From: Bacteroidota bacterium
GTDB lineage: Bacteria; Bacteroidota; Bacteroidia; Chitinophagales; UBA10324
Direction of reading: 5' to 3'
DNA: 40,670 nt
NCBI GenBank assembly: GCA_018267315.1
Contig: JAFDYS010000039.1
Coordinates: 1 to 40,670, forward strand
The position numbers and the translations under genes were made by a program. Below are positions 1 through 10,300 of the stretch, in pieces (within the stretch, counting starts at the first letter, position 1; every line of letters starts with the position of its first letter). The notes beneath the pieces are model-generated. The model saw only the letters and a list, made by a program, of their open reading frames with translations, did not search any database and was not told where the DNA came from.

Positions 1-1
1 T

Positions 2-2038
2 GAGAAAAACAATTCCGTGGAGCTCACGGAAAAAGGAATTGAGTTGCTCACCGAGGCAGGCGAAGACAAGAATTTCTTTGTGCTACCCGATGTGGGAGCA
101 CAGATCGCCGACATCGAGAAGATGAGCATTTCGCAGGATGAAAAACTACAGAAAAAAGATGAGCTCATGCAGGATTTCTCCATCAAGAGCGAGCGCATCC
201 ACACCGTACATCAGTTGCTGAAAGCGTATGCGCTGTTTGAAAAAGACGATGAGTACGTGGTGATGGACGGCAAGGTGAAGATCGTGGATGAGCAAACGGG
301 CCGCATCCTCGAAGGGCGGCGCTACAGCGATGGACTGCACCAGGCCATTGAGGCCAAAGAAAACGTGAAGGTGGAAGCCGCCACGCAAACCTTCGCCACA
401 GTGACGTTGCAAAACTACTTCCGCATGTACCACAAGCTGTGCGGCATGACGGGTACGGCAGAAACCGAAGCGGGTGAGTTCTGGAAAATTTACAAACTCG
501 ATGTGGTGGTGATCCCCACCAATGTGAACGCGATCCGTGATGACAAGGAAGATCTGGTGTACAAAACCAAGCGCGAGAAATACAAATATGTCATTGAAGA
601 AATTGAGAAGCTGCGCGCTGCCGGTAGACCGGTGCTGGTGGGTACCACATCTGTGGAAGTATCCGAGCTGCTTAGCCGCATGCTCAAGCTGAAGAACGTG
701 AAGCACAATGTGCTTAATGCCAAACAGCACCAGCGCGAAGCGGAAATCGTGGCCGAGGCAGGCGCCCCGGGTGCCATCACCATTGCTACCAACATGGCCG
801 GCCGCGGTACGGATATCAAACTCGGCGCGGGCGTAAAAGAAGCAGGCGGCTTGGCCATCATCGGTACGGAACGGCATGAAGCCCGCCGTGTGGACCGCCA
901 GTTGCGCGGCCGCGCCGGACGCCAGGGTGATCCCGGCAGTTCGCAGTTCTTCGTTTCGCTCGAAGATGACCTCATGCGCCTCTTCGGCAGCGACCGCATC
1001 GCCGGTGTGATGGACCGCTTCGGGTACAAGGAAGGAGAAGTGATCCAGCATTCCATGATCACCAAGAGCATCGAGCGTGCACAGAAGAAAGTGGAAGAAA
1101 ACAACTTCGGCATCCGCAAGCGACTGCTGGAATATGATGACGTGATGAATGCACAGCGCGAAGTGATTTATAAAAAACGCCGCCATGCCCTGTTCGGTGA
1201 ACGCCTCACCTACGACCTGTACAACATGATGTTTGATCTCGCCGAAGAGCTGGTGACGCAGCACAAGGAAACCGGCGATTTCGATGCCTTCAAGCTCGAT
1301 GCCATCCGTTTCTTCTCCACCGATACCACCATCACCGAAGAAGAATTCAAAGAAGGCAAGGCGGAAACACTCACGCAGAAACTGTATGATGATGTGATGG
1401 CTGTGTATGAACGCAAGGCGCATCACCTCGCCGCGCATGTGCTGCCGGTGATCAAAGACCTGTTTCAGAACCGCAGTGAAACCATCGAGAACATCGTGGT
1501 TCCGTTCACTGACGGCAAGAAAGCCATACAGGTCATCGCCAACCTGAAAAAGTCATACGAGAGCAACGGCATGGAAGTGGTTCACGCCTTCGAGCGCGGC
1601 ATCACCCTCGCCACCATTGACGATGCGTGGAAGGAACACCTGCGCGAGATGGACGACCTCAAGCAAAGCGTGCAGGGCGCCGTGTATGAACAGAAAGATC
1701 CGCTGCTCATCTACAAATTCGAGGCATTCAATTTGTTTAAGAAGATGCTCGGTGAAGTGAACCGTGAAGTGATCTCCTTCCTCTTCAAGGGTTCATTACC
1801 CAATCAACAGGTGAACCAGGCGCAAACGCCGCAGCGGACTGATTACTCACGCATGCGCGAAGGCCGCGGCGCGGAAATGGCCGCTTCACCCAACGGACAG
1901 AACGGCAACGGGCAGGAGCAACCGCGGGAAGAAAAGAAACTGGAACCTGTGCGCGTGGGACCCAAGATCGGGAGAAACGATCCCTGCCCGTGTGGGAGCG
2001 GAAAGAAATACAAAAATTGTCACGGCAAGGAAGCATAA
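2..2038 (+). CDS. secA: Preprotein translocase ATPase SecA, C-terminal two thirds (5' cut by window edge)
   Basis: SecA is the ATPase that drives unfolded preproteins through SecYEG at the inner membrane. The reading frame is open from base 2 with no start, so this is a gene cut by the window edge, not a pseudogene; about 678 residues remain of a protein usually near 1000 or more in this phylum. Visible parts in order are the end of the first nucleotide-binding and preprotein-binding region ([14 protein letters not shown]), the second nucleotide-binding domain ([14 protein letters not shown], then [16 protein letters not shown], the arginine-finger helicase motif), the helical scaffold ([18 protein letters not shown]), and a C-terminal zinc-binding SEC-C motif ([13 protein letters not shown]) that contacts SecB or ribosomes in other bacteria. 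deoC follows 58 nt downstream on the same strand. Identification is very secure. Confidence 0.98.
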   Translation, partial: EKNNSVELTEKGIELLTEAGEDKNFFVLPDVGAQIADIEKMSISQDEKLQKKDELMQDFSIKSERIHTVHQLLKAYALFEKDDEYVVMDGKVKIVDEQTGRILEGRRYSDGLHQAIEAKENVKVEAATQTFATVTLQNYFRMYHKLCGMTGTAETEAGEFWKIYKLDVVVIPTNVNAIRDDKEDLVYKTKREKYKYVIEEIEKLRAAGRPVLVGTTSVEVSELLSRMLKLKNVKHNVLNAKQHQREAEIVAEAGAPGAITIATNMAGRGTDIKLGAGVKEAGGLAIIGTERHEARRVDRQLRGRAGRQGDPGSSQFFVSLEDDLMRLFGSDRIAGVMDRFGYKEGEVIQHSMITKSIERAQKKVEENNFGIRKRLLEYDDVMNAQREVIYKKRRHALFGERLTYDLYNMMFDLAEELVTQHKETGDFDAFKLDAIRFFSTDTTITEEEFKEGKAETLTQKLYDDVMAVYERKAHHLAAHVLPVIKDLFQNRSETIENIVVPFTDGKKAIQVIANLKKSYESNGMEVVHAFERGITLATIDDAWKEHLREMDDLKQSVQGAVYEQKDPLLIYKFEAFNLFKKMLGEVNREVISFLFKGSLPNQQVNQAQTPQRTDYSRMREGRGAEMAASPNGQNGNGQEQPREEKKLEPVRVGPKIGRNDPCPCGSGKKYKNCHGKEA

Positions 2039-2096
2039 GAACAGCGGAAGTTATTTTGATTTGCAGCATCAGGACCAACACCTTTATAAACCACTT

Positions 2097-2768
2097 ATGG
2101 AAACGAAAGACATTGCAGCGCGTATTGACCATACCTTATTAAAACCCGATACCACCACTGAAAAAATAAAGGCGCTTTGCCTCGAAGCCACGGAGAACCG
2201 CTTTGCGGCCGTGTGTGTGCCGCCGTATTTCGTATCGCAGGCACGGCAGTTTCTGGAAGACAGCCGCGTGAAGCTGGCCACCGTAATCGGCTTCCCCCTC
2301 GGCTACACGCATTCACTCATTAAAGTGGAAGAAGCCAAGCGCGCCATGGAAGACGGCGCCGATGAACTCGATGTGGTGATGAACCTCGCCGCTTTCTTTT
2401 CAGGAAATGATAAAGATGTGCTGAAGGAAATACAGAGCATCACGCAGCTGGCGCATTTGAAAAGTAAACAGGTGAAGTGGATCATTGAAACGGGATTGCT
2501 CTCTGCCAATGAGATCAGGAATGCCTGTTCCATCGCCATCAAGGCCGAAGTGGATTATGTTAAAACATCCACCGGATTTTCCGGCGGTGGCGCCACGGTG
2601 GAAGTGGTGGAATTGCTGCGCAGTCTGCTGCCGAAAAAAATCAGCATCAAGGCATCGGGCGGCATTAAGTCACGTGAACAGGCCGAAGCTCTCATCAACG
2701 CCGGCGCAGACCGTATCGGCACGTCGTCATCTATACAGATCGTGAATGCACCGGTTACCACCGTTTGA
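2097..2768 (+). CDS. deoC: Deoxyribose-phosphate aldolase (DeoC)
   Basis: DeoC cleaves 2-deoxyribose-5-phosphate to glyceraldehyde-3-phosphate and acetaldehyde in deoxynucleoside salvage. The frame is open from 1992, but that would overlap secA; the ATG at 2097 gives METKDIAARIDHTLLKP, the usual start, and a 223-residue protein, the normal family length. The class I aldolase residues are present: Asp92 in DELDVVMN, the Schiff-base Lys156 in YVKTSTGF, and Lys185 in IKASGGIK; the phosphate-binding stretch GADRIGTSSS is near the end. No other nucleoside-catabolism genes are adjacent, so it may simply be read through from secA or from a weak promoter in the 58-nt gap (TTATTTTGATTTG). Confidence 0.96.
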   Translation: METKDIAARIDHTLLKPDTTTEKIKALCLEATENRFAAVCVPPYFVSQARQFLEDSRVKLATVIGFPLGYTHSLIKVEEAKRAMEDGADELDVVMNLAAFFSGNDKDVLKEIQSITQLAHLKSKQVKWIIETGLLSANEIRNACSIAIKAEVDYVKTSTGFSGGGATVEVVELLRSLLPKKISIKASGGIKSREQAEALINAGADRIGTSSSIQIVNAPVTTV

Positions 2769-2807
2769 TTCTTTCTTCTCATTTTAGCAACGGATTTCCT
2801 TCATCGC

Positions 2808-3203
2808 TTGCTGAAAAATTTCATCATCGTGCTCTGGCTGCTGCCCGGTTCAGCATGCTTCGCTCAGGAGGGCATGATTACCGTAGAGCAGGATTCATCC
2901 ATCACGCACGTGCTTTCGCTGTATAAAATTTTCGCGACGGAAAAACGGCAGGTGAATGGTTACCGTGTGCAGCTCGCTTCCGGCAACAGCAGGCAAACGC
3001 TGATGGATGTGAAAGCAAAATTTTTGCAGAAGTATCCGGAGATGGGCGCTTACCTCGAATACCAGTCGCCGCAGTTCAAGCTGCGTGTCGGCGATTTCAG
3101 AACGCGGCCCGAAGCCGATGCCTTTGTGATTGAAGCACGAAAAAATTTTTCAGCCGCCTTCGTGGTGCCCGATAAGGTGATTGTGGAAGGAGTGGAATGG
3201 TGA
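2808..3203 (+). CDS. Secreted SPOR-domain protein
   Basis: A 131-residue protein with an N-terminal signal sequence (LKNFIIVLWLLPGSACFA, cleavage probably after ACFA) followed by one SPOR-like domain. The SPOR fold is suggested by GYRVQLASGNSR, a helix (TLMDVKAKFLQKYP), then YLEYQSPQFKLRVGDFRTRPEADAF, the typical beta-alpha-beta pattern ending in RVGDF. SPOR domains generally bind denuded glycan strands of peptidoglycan, so a periplasmic cell-wall role is likely. The only usable start in frame upstream of the signal peptide is TTG at 2808. The next reading frame opens directly at its TGA stop. Function beyond the domain is not known. Confidence 0.85.
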   Translation: MLKNFIIVLWLLPGSACFAQEGMITVEQDSSITHVLSLYKIFATEKRQVNGYRVQLASGNSRQTLMDVKAKFLQKYPEMGAYLEYQSPQFKLRVGDFRTRPEADAFVIEARKNFSAAFVVPDKVIVEGVEW

Positions 3204-3226
3204 ATGAGCCCTGTGCACAGAATTCC

Positions 3227-3238
3227 CCTCCCGGGAGG
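3227..3238. repeat. 12-nt perfect palindrome between the SPOR and M20 genes
   Basis: CCTCCCGGGAGG is a perfect palindrome in the 69-nt stretch between the SPOR stop codon and the likely M20 start. The surrounding bases (ATTCCCCTCCCGGGAGGCGTG) look like a short GC-rich dispersed element of the kind often seen near gene ends in Bacteroidota; that comparison is from memory and was not computed. No T-tract follows, so it is not an obvious terminator. Confidence 0.5.
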
Positions 3239-3272
3239 CGTGGGTATAGAAATAGTGATACTTGAGTGGTCA

Positions 3273-4481
3273 ATGGTGAAAATGGAAACACTGCAGCAAA
3301 TCAAATCGCGCGCTCACGAAATCCGTGACGAAATCATTTCCATCCGCCATCACATTCACTCGCATCCTGAGCTTTCCTTTCAGGAGAAAGAAACAGCAGC
3401 ATTCATTTCCCAAAAACTTTCTGAGTGGGGAATTGCGCACGAAACCCATATAGGCGGCTTCGGAATAGTTGGCATGATTAATTCCGAAATCCAAAATCCA
3501 AAACCCGAAATCAGATGCATCGCTTTGCGCGCCGATATGGATGCGCTGCCGATCAATGAGCAGAATAATGTCGGATACAAATCGCAGCAGCCCGGTGTAA
3601 TGCATGCCTGCGGGCACGATGTACATTCTTCCGCTTTATTGGGTGCGCTGAAGATTTTGAATGAAATGAAAAATGAATTCAGCGGAACCATCAAATTCAT
3701 TTTTCAGCCGGGTGAAGAAAAACTGCCGGGCGGTGCGAAAAAAATGATTGAAGCCGGCGTGCTCGAAAATCCGAAGCCGGACCTGATTATTGCGCAGCAT
3801 GTGTTCACACCGCTGCACGTCGGCACTGCCGGATTCCGTTCCGGAAAATACATGGCCAGCGCCGATGAACTTTATTTCACCGTGAAAGGAAAAGGCGGGC
3901 ATGCCGCTGAACCACACCATGTGATCAACCCGCTGTACACCGCGGCAAAACTGCTGCTCGAACTGGAAAAGCTGAGCGATGAGGTTTCGCAATCATCCAT
4001 TCCAACCGTGCTGGCCTTCGGCAAAATCACCGGGGCGGGCGCTACTAATGTGATACCTGATCAAGTGACCATTGACGGTACGCTGCGCACGATGGATGAA
4101 GCGTGGCGATTCACAATTCATGACCGGCTGAAGCAACTGGCGGAGGAATTTTCTTCGAAGAATCAAAGCGGAGCGCAGCTGCGCATTGAGATCGGTTATC
4201 CTTGCCTTACTAATGATGAGCATACTACATCGCGGTCACGTTCCTTTGCCGAAGATTATTTAGGTAGTGAAAACGTGAAAGACCTCGACATCCGGATGGC
4301 ATCGGAAGACTTTGCTTTTTTCTCTGAAAAAATTCCGGCCTGCTTTTACCGCATCGGCACCGGCAACCCGGCCAAAGGAATTACTTCCGGGGTGCACACT
4401 CCTACTTTCAACATTGATGAAGATGCACTCGAGCTTGCAGCCGGCATGATGGCTTATATCACGCTGCGTCATCTTGCTTAA
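3273..4481 (+). CDS. M20-family amidohydrolase (N-acyl-amino-acid amidohydrolase type)
   Basis: A 402-residue metal-dependent hydrolase of the M20D group, which removes acyl groups from N-acyl amino acids or related amides. Metal ligands are visible in HACGHD (His111, Cys113, His115), in GEEKLPGGAKKMIEAG and in the C-terminal MASEDFAFF; ALRADMDALPI is the conserved strand before the active site. The frame opens at 3204, but the first 69 nt carry a palindrome and do not resemble the family; ATG 3273 (MVKMETLQQIKSRAHEIRD) or 3282 is the likely start. Residues 70-81 (NSEIQNPKPEIR) are an extra hydrophilic insert encoded by four 7-nt repeats (see findings). The substrate cannot be told from sequence. 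Confidence 0.92.
   Translation: MVKMETLQQIKSRAHEIRDEIISIRHHIHSHPELSFQEKETAAFISQKLSEWGIAHETHIGGFGIVGMINSEIQNPKPEIRCIALRADMDALPINEQNNVGYKSQQPGVMHACGHDVHSSALLGALKILNEMKNEFSGTIKFIFQPGEEKLPGGAKKMIEAGVLENPKPDLIIAQHVFTPLHVGTAGFRSGKYMASADELYFTVKGKGGHAAEPHHVINPLYTAAKLLLELEKLSDEVSQSSIPTVLAFGKITGAGATNVIPDQVTIDGTLRTMDEAWRFTIHDRLKQLAEEFSSKNQSGAQLRIEIGYPCLTNDEHTTSRSRSFAEDYLGSENVKDLDIRMASEDFAFFSEKIPACFYRIGTGNPAKGITSGVHTPTFNIDEDALELAAGMMAYITLRHLA
3485..3512. repeat. In-frame tract of four 7-nt repeats inside the M20 gene
   Basis: Four consecutive heptamers CGAAATC, CAAAATC, CAAAACC, CGAAATC (consensus CRAAAYC) lie in frame within the M20 amidohydrolase and encode most of NSEIQNPKPEIR, just before the conserved ALRADMDALPI strand. 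Family members normally have a short turn here. A very similar heptamer tract occurs on the minus strand in purH at 37996-38023. Confidence 0.75.
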
Positions 4482-4513
4482 GCTTTTCCAAAGTTTTAAA
4501 ATTGGGAAAAGCT
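4481..4513 (+). terminator. Possible hairpin terminator after the M20 gene
   Basis: AGCTTTTCC (4481-4489) is complementary to GGAAAAGCT (4505-4513) with a 15-nt A/T-rich loop, starting on the last base of the M20 stop codon. A T-rich stretch follows some 20 nt later but not a direct T-run, so termination is only a possibility. Confidence 0.4.
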
Positions 4514-4569
4514 GTTGTCGGAATTTCTTTCCTGAATTTTTCTCATTTTACCGTCGCAAAATATTTTGA

Positions 4570-6321
4570 ATGAAACTCAACCACCTCCTGAGGAGAAAAT
4601 CGGCGCACCAGATTCTGAAAGACATTGAAGCCGGCTACGGCGACGGGGAAGAAGGTGCACAGTTGCACCGCACACTCAAAACGCGCGATCTCACATTCTT
4701 CGGCATTGCCGCCATCATTGGCGCCGGTATTTTCGGAACCATCGGAACGGCATCCTACAACGGCGGTCCGGCCGTGTCCATGCTCTTTGTGTTCATCGCC
4801 ATCGCCTGCGGGTTTGCAGCTTTGTGTTATGCTGAATTCGCTTCCATGATTCCCATCTCCGGCAGCGCCTACACGTATTCCTATATCACGTTTGGTGAAC
4901 TGGTGGCCTGGATCATCGGCTGGGATTTACTTATGGAATATTCCATCGGGAACATCACCGTGGCGCTGAGCTGGAGCGCTTACTTTCAAACCTTCATCTC
5001 CGGTTTCGGACTTCATCTGCCGGAGTATCTCACCACAGATTTTGTGACGGCGCTATCATCATTTAATGCAGGTGATTCCGCCAATGAACATTATCAGGCA
5101 TGGGTTACCGCCCCGCGGTTGCTGGGTTTGCCAATCATTGTGGACCTGCCTGCCATGTTCATCACAGTATTTATCACCTGGCTCATTTACATAGGCATCA
5201 AAGAGTCGCGTACAGCCGCGAACCTCATGGTGGGGCTGAAACTGATTGTAGTGGTGATGGTGATTCTCATCGGTTTCTTTTATGTGGATCCTGAAAACTG
5301 GGTGCCGTTTGCACCGAACGGAATCGCGGGCGTAATGAAGGGCGTGGCAGCCGTGTTCTTCGCATTTATCGGATTCGATGCCATTTCCACGGTGGCGGAA
5401 GAATGTGAGAACCCGCAGCGTGATCTGCCGCGCGGGATGGGGTACTCACTCATCATCTGCACCATCCTCTACATCCTCATGTCGTTTGTACTCACGGGCA
5501 TGACGAGTTACAAAAATCTCAACGTGGAAGATCCGCTGGCTTACATCTTTACACAGGTTGAAAATTTGAACTGGCTGTCGGGCATTGTGGCGCTGAGCGC
5601 CATTATAGCAACCACGAGTGTGTTCCTCGTATTTCAACTCGGGCAGCCGCGCATCTGGATGAGCATGAGCCGTGACGGATTACTTCCGAAAAAATTCTCG
5701 ACCATTCACCCCAAATACAAAACACCGGGATTTTCCACCATCATGACAGGATTTCTCGTTGCAGTTCCCCTCCTCTTTCTCAACTTCACGCTCGTGACCA
5801 ATCTTACCAGCATCGGAACATTGTTCGCATTCGTGCTCGTATGCGGCGGCGTACTGATGATCCATTACGACCGCCATTCGAAGAAACATGCGCCGGGTGA
5901 ACAACACAGTTTTCCCGATCCCAAATTCAAAGTGCCTTACATCAATGGCAAGTGGATTGTGCCTTTAGGATTCGCGCTTTGCCTCGTGTTCGTTTACCTC
6001 TTCAACAAAGAAGCGATGATGAACTTCATCCTGTTTAAGAAATCTTCCGTACCGGATGCAAGTCCCTTGCTGGTGGCGAGAGAGAACCTCCCCTACTGGA
6101 TTTTTGTGGTGTATGCATTATTCATTTCATGGTTTGCATTTAAAAACAGTCTGTCCCTGATTCCGATTCTCGGCTTAACCATGTGTGTGTACCTGATGAG
6201 CGAATTACATGTCACCACGTGGGAAGGATTCACGATCTGGCTCGTGGCCGGCCTGATCATCTACTTTTTCTACAGCTACAAAAACAGCAAACTGAACAAA
6301 GCGGCTCCGCAAAATACATGA
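4570..6321 (+). CDS. APC-superfamily amino acid permease
   Basis: A 583-residue polytopic inner-membrane transporter, probably importing amino acids with H+ or Na+. After a cytosolic N-terminus (LRRKSAHQILKDIEAGYGDG) come a dozen or more hydrophobic segments. TM1 has the substrate-binding glycine motif GIAAIIGAGIFGTIGTAS; KGVAAVFFAFIGFDAISTVAEECENPQRDLPRG is the conserved TM6 to loop region of the cationic amino acid transporter branch (YfnA/CAT-like). The length with extra C-terminal helices also fits that branch. ATG 4570 lies just after TATTTTG, a near match to the Bacteroidota -7 box. It ends 4 nt from the convergent methylase gene. Substrate specificity cannot be assigned. Confidence 0.93.
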   Translation: MKLNHLLRRKSAHQILKDIEAGYGDGEEGAQLHRTLKTRDLTFFGIAAIIGAGIFGTIGTASYNGGPAVSMLFVFIAIACGFAALCYAEFASMIPISGSAYTYSYITFGELVAWIIGWDLLMEYSIGNITVALSWSAYFQTFISGFGLHLPEYLTTDFVTALSSFNAGDSANEHYQAWVTAPRLLGLPIIVDLPAMFITVFITWLIYIGIKESRTAANLMVGLKLIVVVMVILIGFFYVDPENWVPFAPNGIAGVMKGVAAVFFAFIGFDAISTVAEECENPQRDLPRGMGYSLIICTILYILMSFVLTGMTSYKNLNVEDPLAYIFTQVENLNWLSGIVALSAIIATTSVFLVFQLGQPRIWMSMSRDGLLPKKFSTIHPKYKTPGFSTIMTGFLVAVPLLFLNFTLVTNLTSIGTLFAFVLVCGGVLMIHYDRHSKKHAPGEQHSFPDPKFKVPYINGKWIVPLGFALCLVFVYLFNKEAMMNFILFKKSSVPDASPLLVARENLPYWIFVVYALFISWFAFKNSLSLIPILGLTMCVYLMSELHVTTWEGFTIWLVAGLIIYFFYSYKNSKLNKAAPQNT

Positions 6322-6325
6322 GCGA

Positions 6326-7195
6326 TTACCTGAGATCGCTGCTGAAGATCAAGACCTCTCTTGAAGTCTTGTTGTTCGACATGCCGTATTTCCAGTTAGG
6401 AACGGTGATGTGAAAACCGGCATACAGCTTCCTGATTTCAGAACAATCATTATAGGACAGTATCCATCGCTTTCGGTTGCGGAGTAAATCGGCCAGCGCT
6501 TCGTGATCAAAATCCTTGTGTGCATCGCCCTTTCTTCCATAGAGACTGCTTTTAATGAGATAAGGGGGATCGAGATAAGCAAAGAGGTGAGGATGCTTTT
6601 TGAGTGAATGACTGAAATCGGCCTTGTGAACGGAAACATTGGGATTGTAAAATGACCGCAGCCGGTCAATGGAGGATTGCGTGAACCGCGGGTGATGTGG
6701 CGACATGCCGCCTGAAAGTGTGGCGCCTGAAAAGGACGAGCGGTTCAACACATAATACACAGCGGCTCGTTCTATTTTGGTTGAGAAGGTTGTTTGTGTT
6801 TTCTGTAGTTCGTAGAATTTCTGTTTCGCAAGCGGAAAGTGTTTCTGCACCTCATCAGCGAGCCGGTTCGCATCCTGCAGCAGGCATTGCCAGAACTCTG
6901 CGAGCGGAGCAAACACATCATAGCCGTGAACTTTAATTCCTTTAGACGCTGCAAATAATTCTATGGAACCGCCGCCGAAAAACGGCGAGAGCAATTCTTG
7001 AACTCCATCCGGAAAACAGGACACGATGGTTTCCACGCCTCGTGTTTTACCCCCCGGATAGCGCAGGGGTGAACGTGCGGTGATGGCATGTTCTTTCAAT
7101 TCCGTTGCACGTACTTTCTGCACCGGTGAAAGATACAAATGAGAGCCATGCAGGTGGAATGAAGTTCCTGACGAATGAACGGCTGAGGACTTCAT
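6326..7195 (-). CDS. D12-class DNA N6-adenine methyltransferase (Dam-like, orphan)
   Basis: This 289-residue enzyme should transfer a methyl group from S-adenosylmethionine to adenine N6 in DNA. The D12-class signature is complete: PLRYPGGK at residues 43-50, the SAM-binding motif SPFFGGGSIEL at 70-80, NRSSFSGATLSGGMS at 151-165, and the catalytic DPPY at 209-212. The first 40 residues before PLRYPGGK are unusually long and low in similarity, so a GTG start within VRATELKEHAITARS is possible. No restriction endonuclease gene is adjacent, so it is an orphan methylase or a split remnant of a restriction-modification system. The recognition sequence cannot be read from the protein. Confidence 0.9.
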   Translation of the reverse strand: MKSSAVHSSGTSFHLHGSHLYLSPVQKVRATELKEHAITARSPLRYPGGKTRGVETIVSCFPDGVQELLSPFFGGGSIELFAASKGIKVHGYDVFAPLAEFWQCLLQDANRLADEVQKHFPLAKQKFYELQKTQTTFSTKIERAAVYYVLNRSSFSGATLSGGMSPHHPRFTQSSIDRLRSFYNPNVSVHKADFSHSLKKHPHLFAYLDPPYLIKSSLYGRKGDAHKDFDHEALADLLRNRKRWILSYNDCSEIRKLYAGFHITVPNWKYGMSNNKTSREVLIFSSDLR

Positions 7196-7245
7196 GCGGA
7201 TCGCAGGCCATGTAGCCAGCGCCAGTAAAGCAGATCAGGTAACCA

Positions 7246-7285
7246 TAAAAACGAAGCAGCCCCAGGACGAACCCGAAACTGCTTC
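7246..7285 (-). terminator. Probable terminator of the giant surface-protein gene
   Basis: On the minus strand GAAGCAG (7285-7279) pairs with CTGCTTC (7259-7253) across a 19-nt loop and is followed by GTTTTTA. It lies about 95 nt downstream of the giant gene's stop and before the methylase. The stem is only 7 bp, so this is moderate evidence. Confidence 0.45.
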
Positions 7286-7377
7286 TCGACCCCATACCTT
7301 GTGATACGATTATAGCGCGATAAAATATTGGTTAGGTATGCACATATTCTGTTCTCTTCAGATTAACTACTGCTTTG

Positions 7378-10300
7378 TCAGTTTCCTTTTATGGTTATGA
7401 TGAATCGCTTAGTGATCACATCGTCATTCATCGTTGCCCGCATGAAGTAGAGCCCTGAAGCATATCGTTCATCAAACAAGACATCGAGTTCCATCTGGCC
7501 GTTCACTACTCCAACCTTCTGAGTATAAACGAGCGCTCCCACAATATCTCTCACTTCCACCCGCGCCTCGCCATCATCCTGCCCCGCAAATGCTGCGTTC
7601 ACATGTATACTTGTTGAAGCCGGAATAGGATACAATTCCATCGAAGTATTTTCAGGTAAATCCATCATGTCTTCGCCCGCTTCCTTACAGTTGGATGTAA
7701 GTACAATCGCATTGGAAAGTTTTGTGCATCCTGTGGATGTGTTCGTGACCAGTACGGTATATGTTCCGGCCTGATTGGCTACATACGATGATGCTGTTGC
7801 ACCTGTTATTACCACATTGTCTTTGTACCATACATACACATAGCCCACACCGGTGGATACATTGATTGTCTTGGTAGCACCACCGCACAGATTCAGACTG
7901 CCGCTGGCCGAAAGGTTTGCATTCGGTAATGAATTCACCGTAATGGAAATACCCGTGCCGCTGGTAGCCGAACAACCATGTGAATCCGTAGTGGTCAGTT
8001 TATAAGTGCCTGTTGAAGTCGGGTAATAATTTCTGTTTGTTTCACCAGTAAGAGTATTCGTTCCCTTCTTCCACTGGTAAGTATAGCCATCCGGCCCGCT
8101 TATATAGTTAGTGGTAGCATCCGCACACCAAGTTGTGGGGCCCGAAGGCGTAATGGTGGTGCCTGGAACCGGGTATTCTGTCACCACCAGCGGTGCTGAG
8201 GTTCCTGTGCAGCCATTGGCATCCGTAACGGTGACTGAGAAAGAACCGGAGCTTGATGCGGTAATGGATTGCATCACGGCGCCTGTTGACCACAGGTAAC
8301 TGCTGCTTACCGGATTGGCCTGCAGATTTACGTTACCGCCATCGCAGAATTCAGTTGCCCCGCCGGCGGTGATGTAGGGAGCAGGCGGTGTGCTTTCAGT
8401 AATCGTCTTTGATGCAGATCCCGTGCATCCGCTGGCGTTGGTAACCGTAACTGAATAATTACCACCACTGCTTATATTGATGGACTGAGTGGTAGCACCG
8501 GTTGACCACAGGTAGGTGGTGTAAACGGTATTAGCACTGATGGTAGCCTGGCTTCCGGTACATACAGTGTTTGCTCCTGTGATAGTTGGTGCAGCGGCCG
8601 AATTGACGGTTACTGATAAAGAAGATGAAGTTGCTGAACATCCGATGTTATCAGTAATTCTCACCTTATAAGATGCCGTAACCGTGGGTGAGTAATTCTG
8701 GTTCGTAGCGCCGGCGAGTGTTGCACTTCCTTTCAGCCATTGATAATTATATCCTGTGGCTGAAGTGGTGAGATACACACCGCCATTGATGCAGAAAACC
8801 GTTTGCCCGTTGCTCGTGGTGACGGTTGGTGTAGGTACCGAATGCACATTTACCGTAACGGAATTTGACTGCGCCGTACAGCCACTTGCATCCGTTACCA
8901 CACAATAGTAGGTGCCGCTGGTATTTACTGAAACGGTTGCCGTAGTTTTCGAATTGGACCAGGCGTAGGATGAATACGTTGCCGGGTTGGTACTTAACGT
9001 CACCGATCCGCCACTGCAGAAATCCGTTGCGCCGGAAGCACTGAGTGCAGGCACTGTGGCTGATCCTGCAGTAACAGTGTAGGAAGCTGTGCCGTTGCAG
9101 CCGCTGGTATTGGTAACAGTAAGTGAATAGGTTCCCGGATTGGAAACAGAGATGGTTTGCGTAGTTGCACCCGTGGACCACAAATAAGATGAGTAAACAT
9201 TATTTGCACTCAGGGTTATTGGGTTGCTTCCGCAAATGGTTGACGGACCCGTAATACCCGGAGTGGTGGATGCATTGATGGTGATGGAAAGCGATGCCGC
9301 TGTGGCCGAGCATCCCATACCGTCTGTGATCTGCACTTTGTAACTTCCCGTAGAAGTAGGTGTGTAATTCTGATTGGTCGCTCCCGTGAGTGCGGCAGTT
9401 CCTTTCATCCATTGATAGCTGTAACCCACAGCATCATTGGTCAGGTATACACCTGCATTGTCGCAGAAAGTAGTTTGACCATTGCTCGTGGAAACAATTG
9501 GAGTGGGTAACGTGTGAACGTTCACATTCATCGGTGCAGAAGTGGCCGTGCATCCGTTGGCATCGGTTACGGTGCAGGAATAGTTGCCGCTTGCTGTGAT
9601 GGTATTGGTAGCCGTCGTCTTGCTGTTTGACCACGAATAGGAACTGTAAGTGGCAGGATTGGTGCTTAGCGTAACCGATCCGCCGTTGCAAAATTCTGTT
9701 GGTCCCGAAGCAACCAGCGCCGGTACGGTGGCTGAACCGCCGGGCACGGTGGCACTTGTGGTGGCCGAACAACCGCTGGTATTAGTCACCGTAAGCGAAT
9801 AAGTTGCCGGCGTGCTTACCGTGATAGATTGAGTGGTTGCACCAGTTGACCATAAATACGTCGCGTACGCAGTATTGGCACTGATAGAAATGGACTGCCC
9901 GTTGCAAATGGTGCTCACACCAGTAATGCTCGGCGCAGGCGCGGTATTAATAGTGATTGAAAGGGACGATGAGGTGGAAGAACAACCGATGTTATCAGTG
10001 ACTTTAACCTTATAGTTTCCGGTTGAAGAAGGTGTGTAATTCTGATTAGTTGCCCCGGAAAGGTTGGTAGCACCTTTCATCCATTGATAATTATATCCTG
10101 CAGATGACGTGGTGAGATAAACACCCGCATTGGAACAGAAGGTGGTCGCGCCGGTGCTTGTTGTTACAACAGGTGTGGTGAGCGTGTGCACATTCACCGT
10201 AATGGCATTGGACACCGCCGTGCAACCGCTGCTGTTTGAAACCGTGCAGGTATATGTTCCGCTGCTGTTCACTGACTTCGTGCTGGTGGTGCCCCCGCCA

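Noticed and set aside
146..1438. 430-codon open frame on the minus strand across secA, and smaller ones nearby
   Set aside because: It is antisense to conserved secA, is rich in His and Phe in the way codon-bias shadows are, and shows no recognisable domain.
1..2038. secA as a truncated pseudogene
   Set aside because: The frame is open to the first base of the window, so the missing 5' part is simply outside it.
6326..7195. Methylase as part of a complete restriction-modification system
   Set aside because: Neither neighbour encodes a nuclease; the open frame upstream at 7047-7295 is a shadow of the methylase and intergenic DNA.
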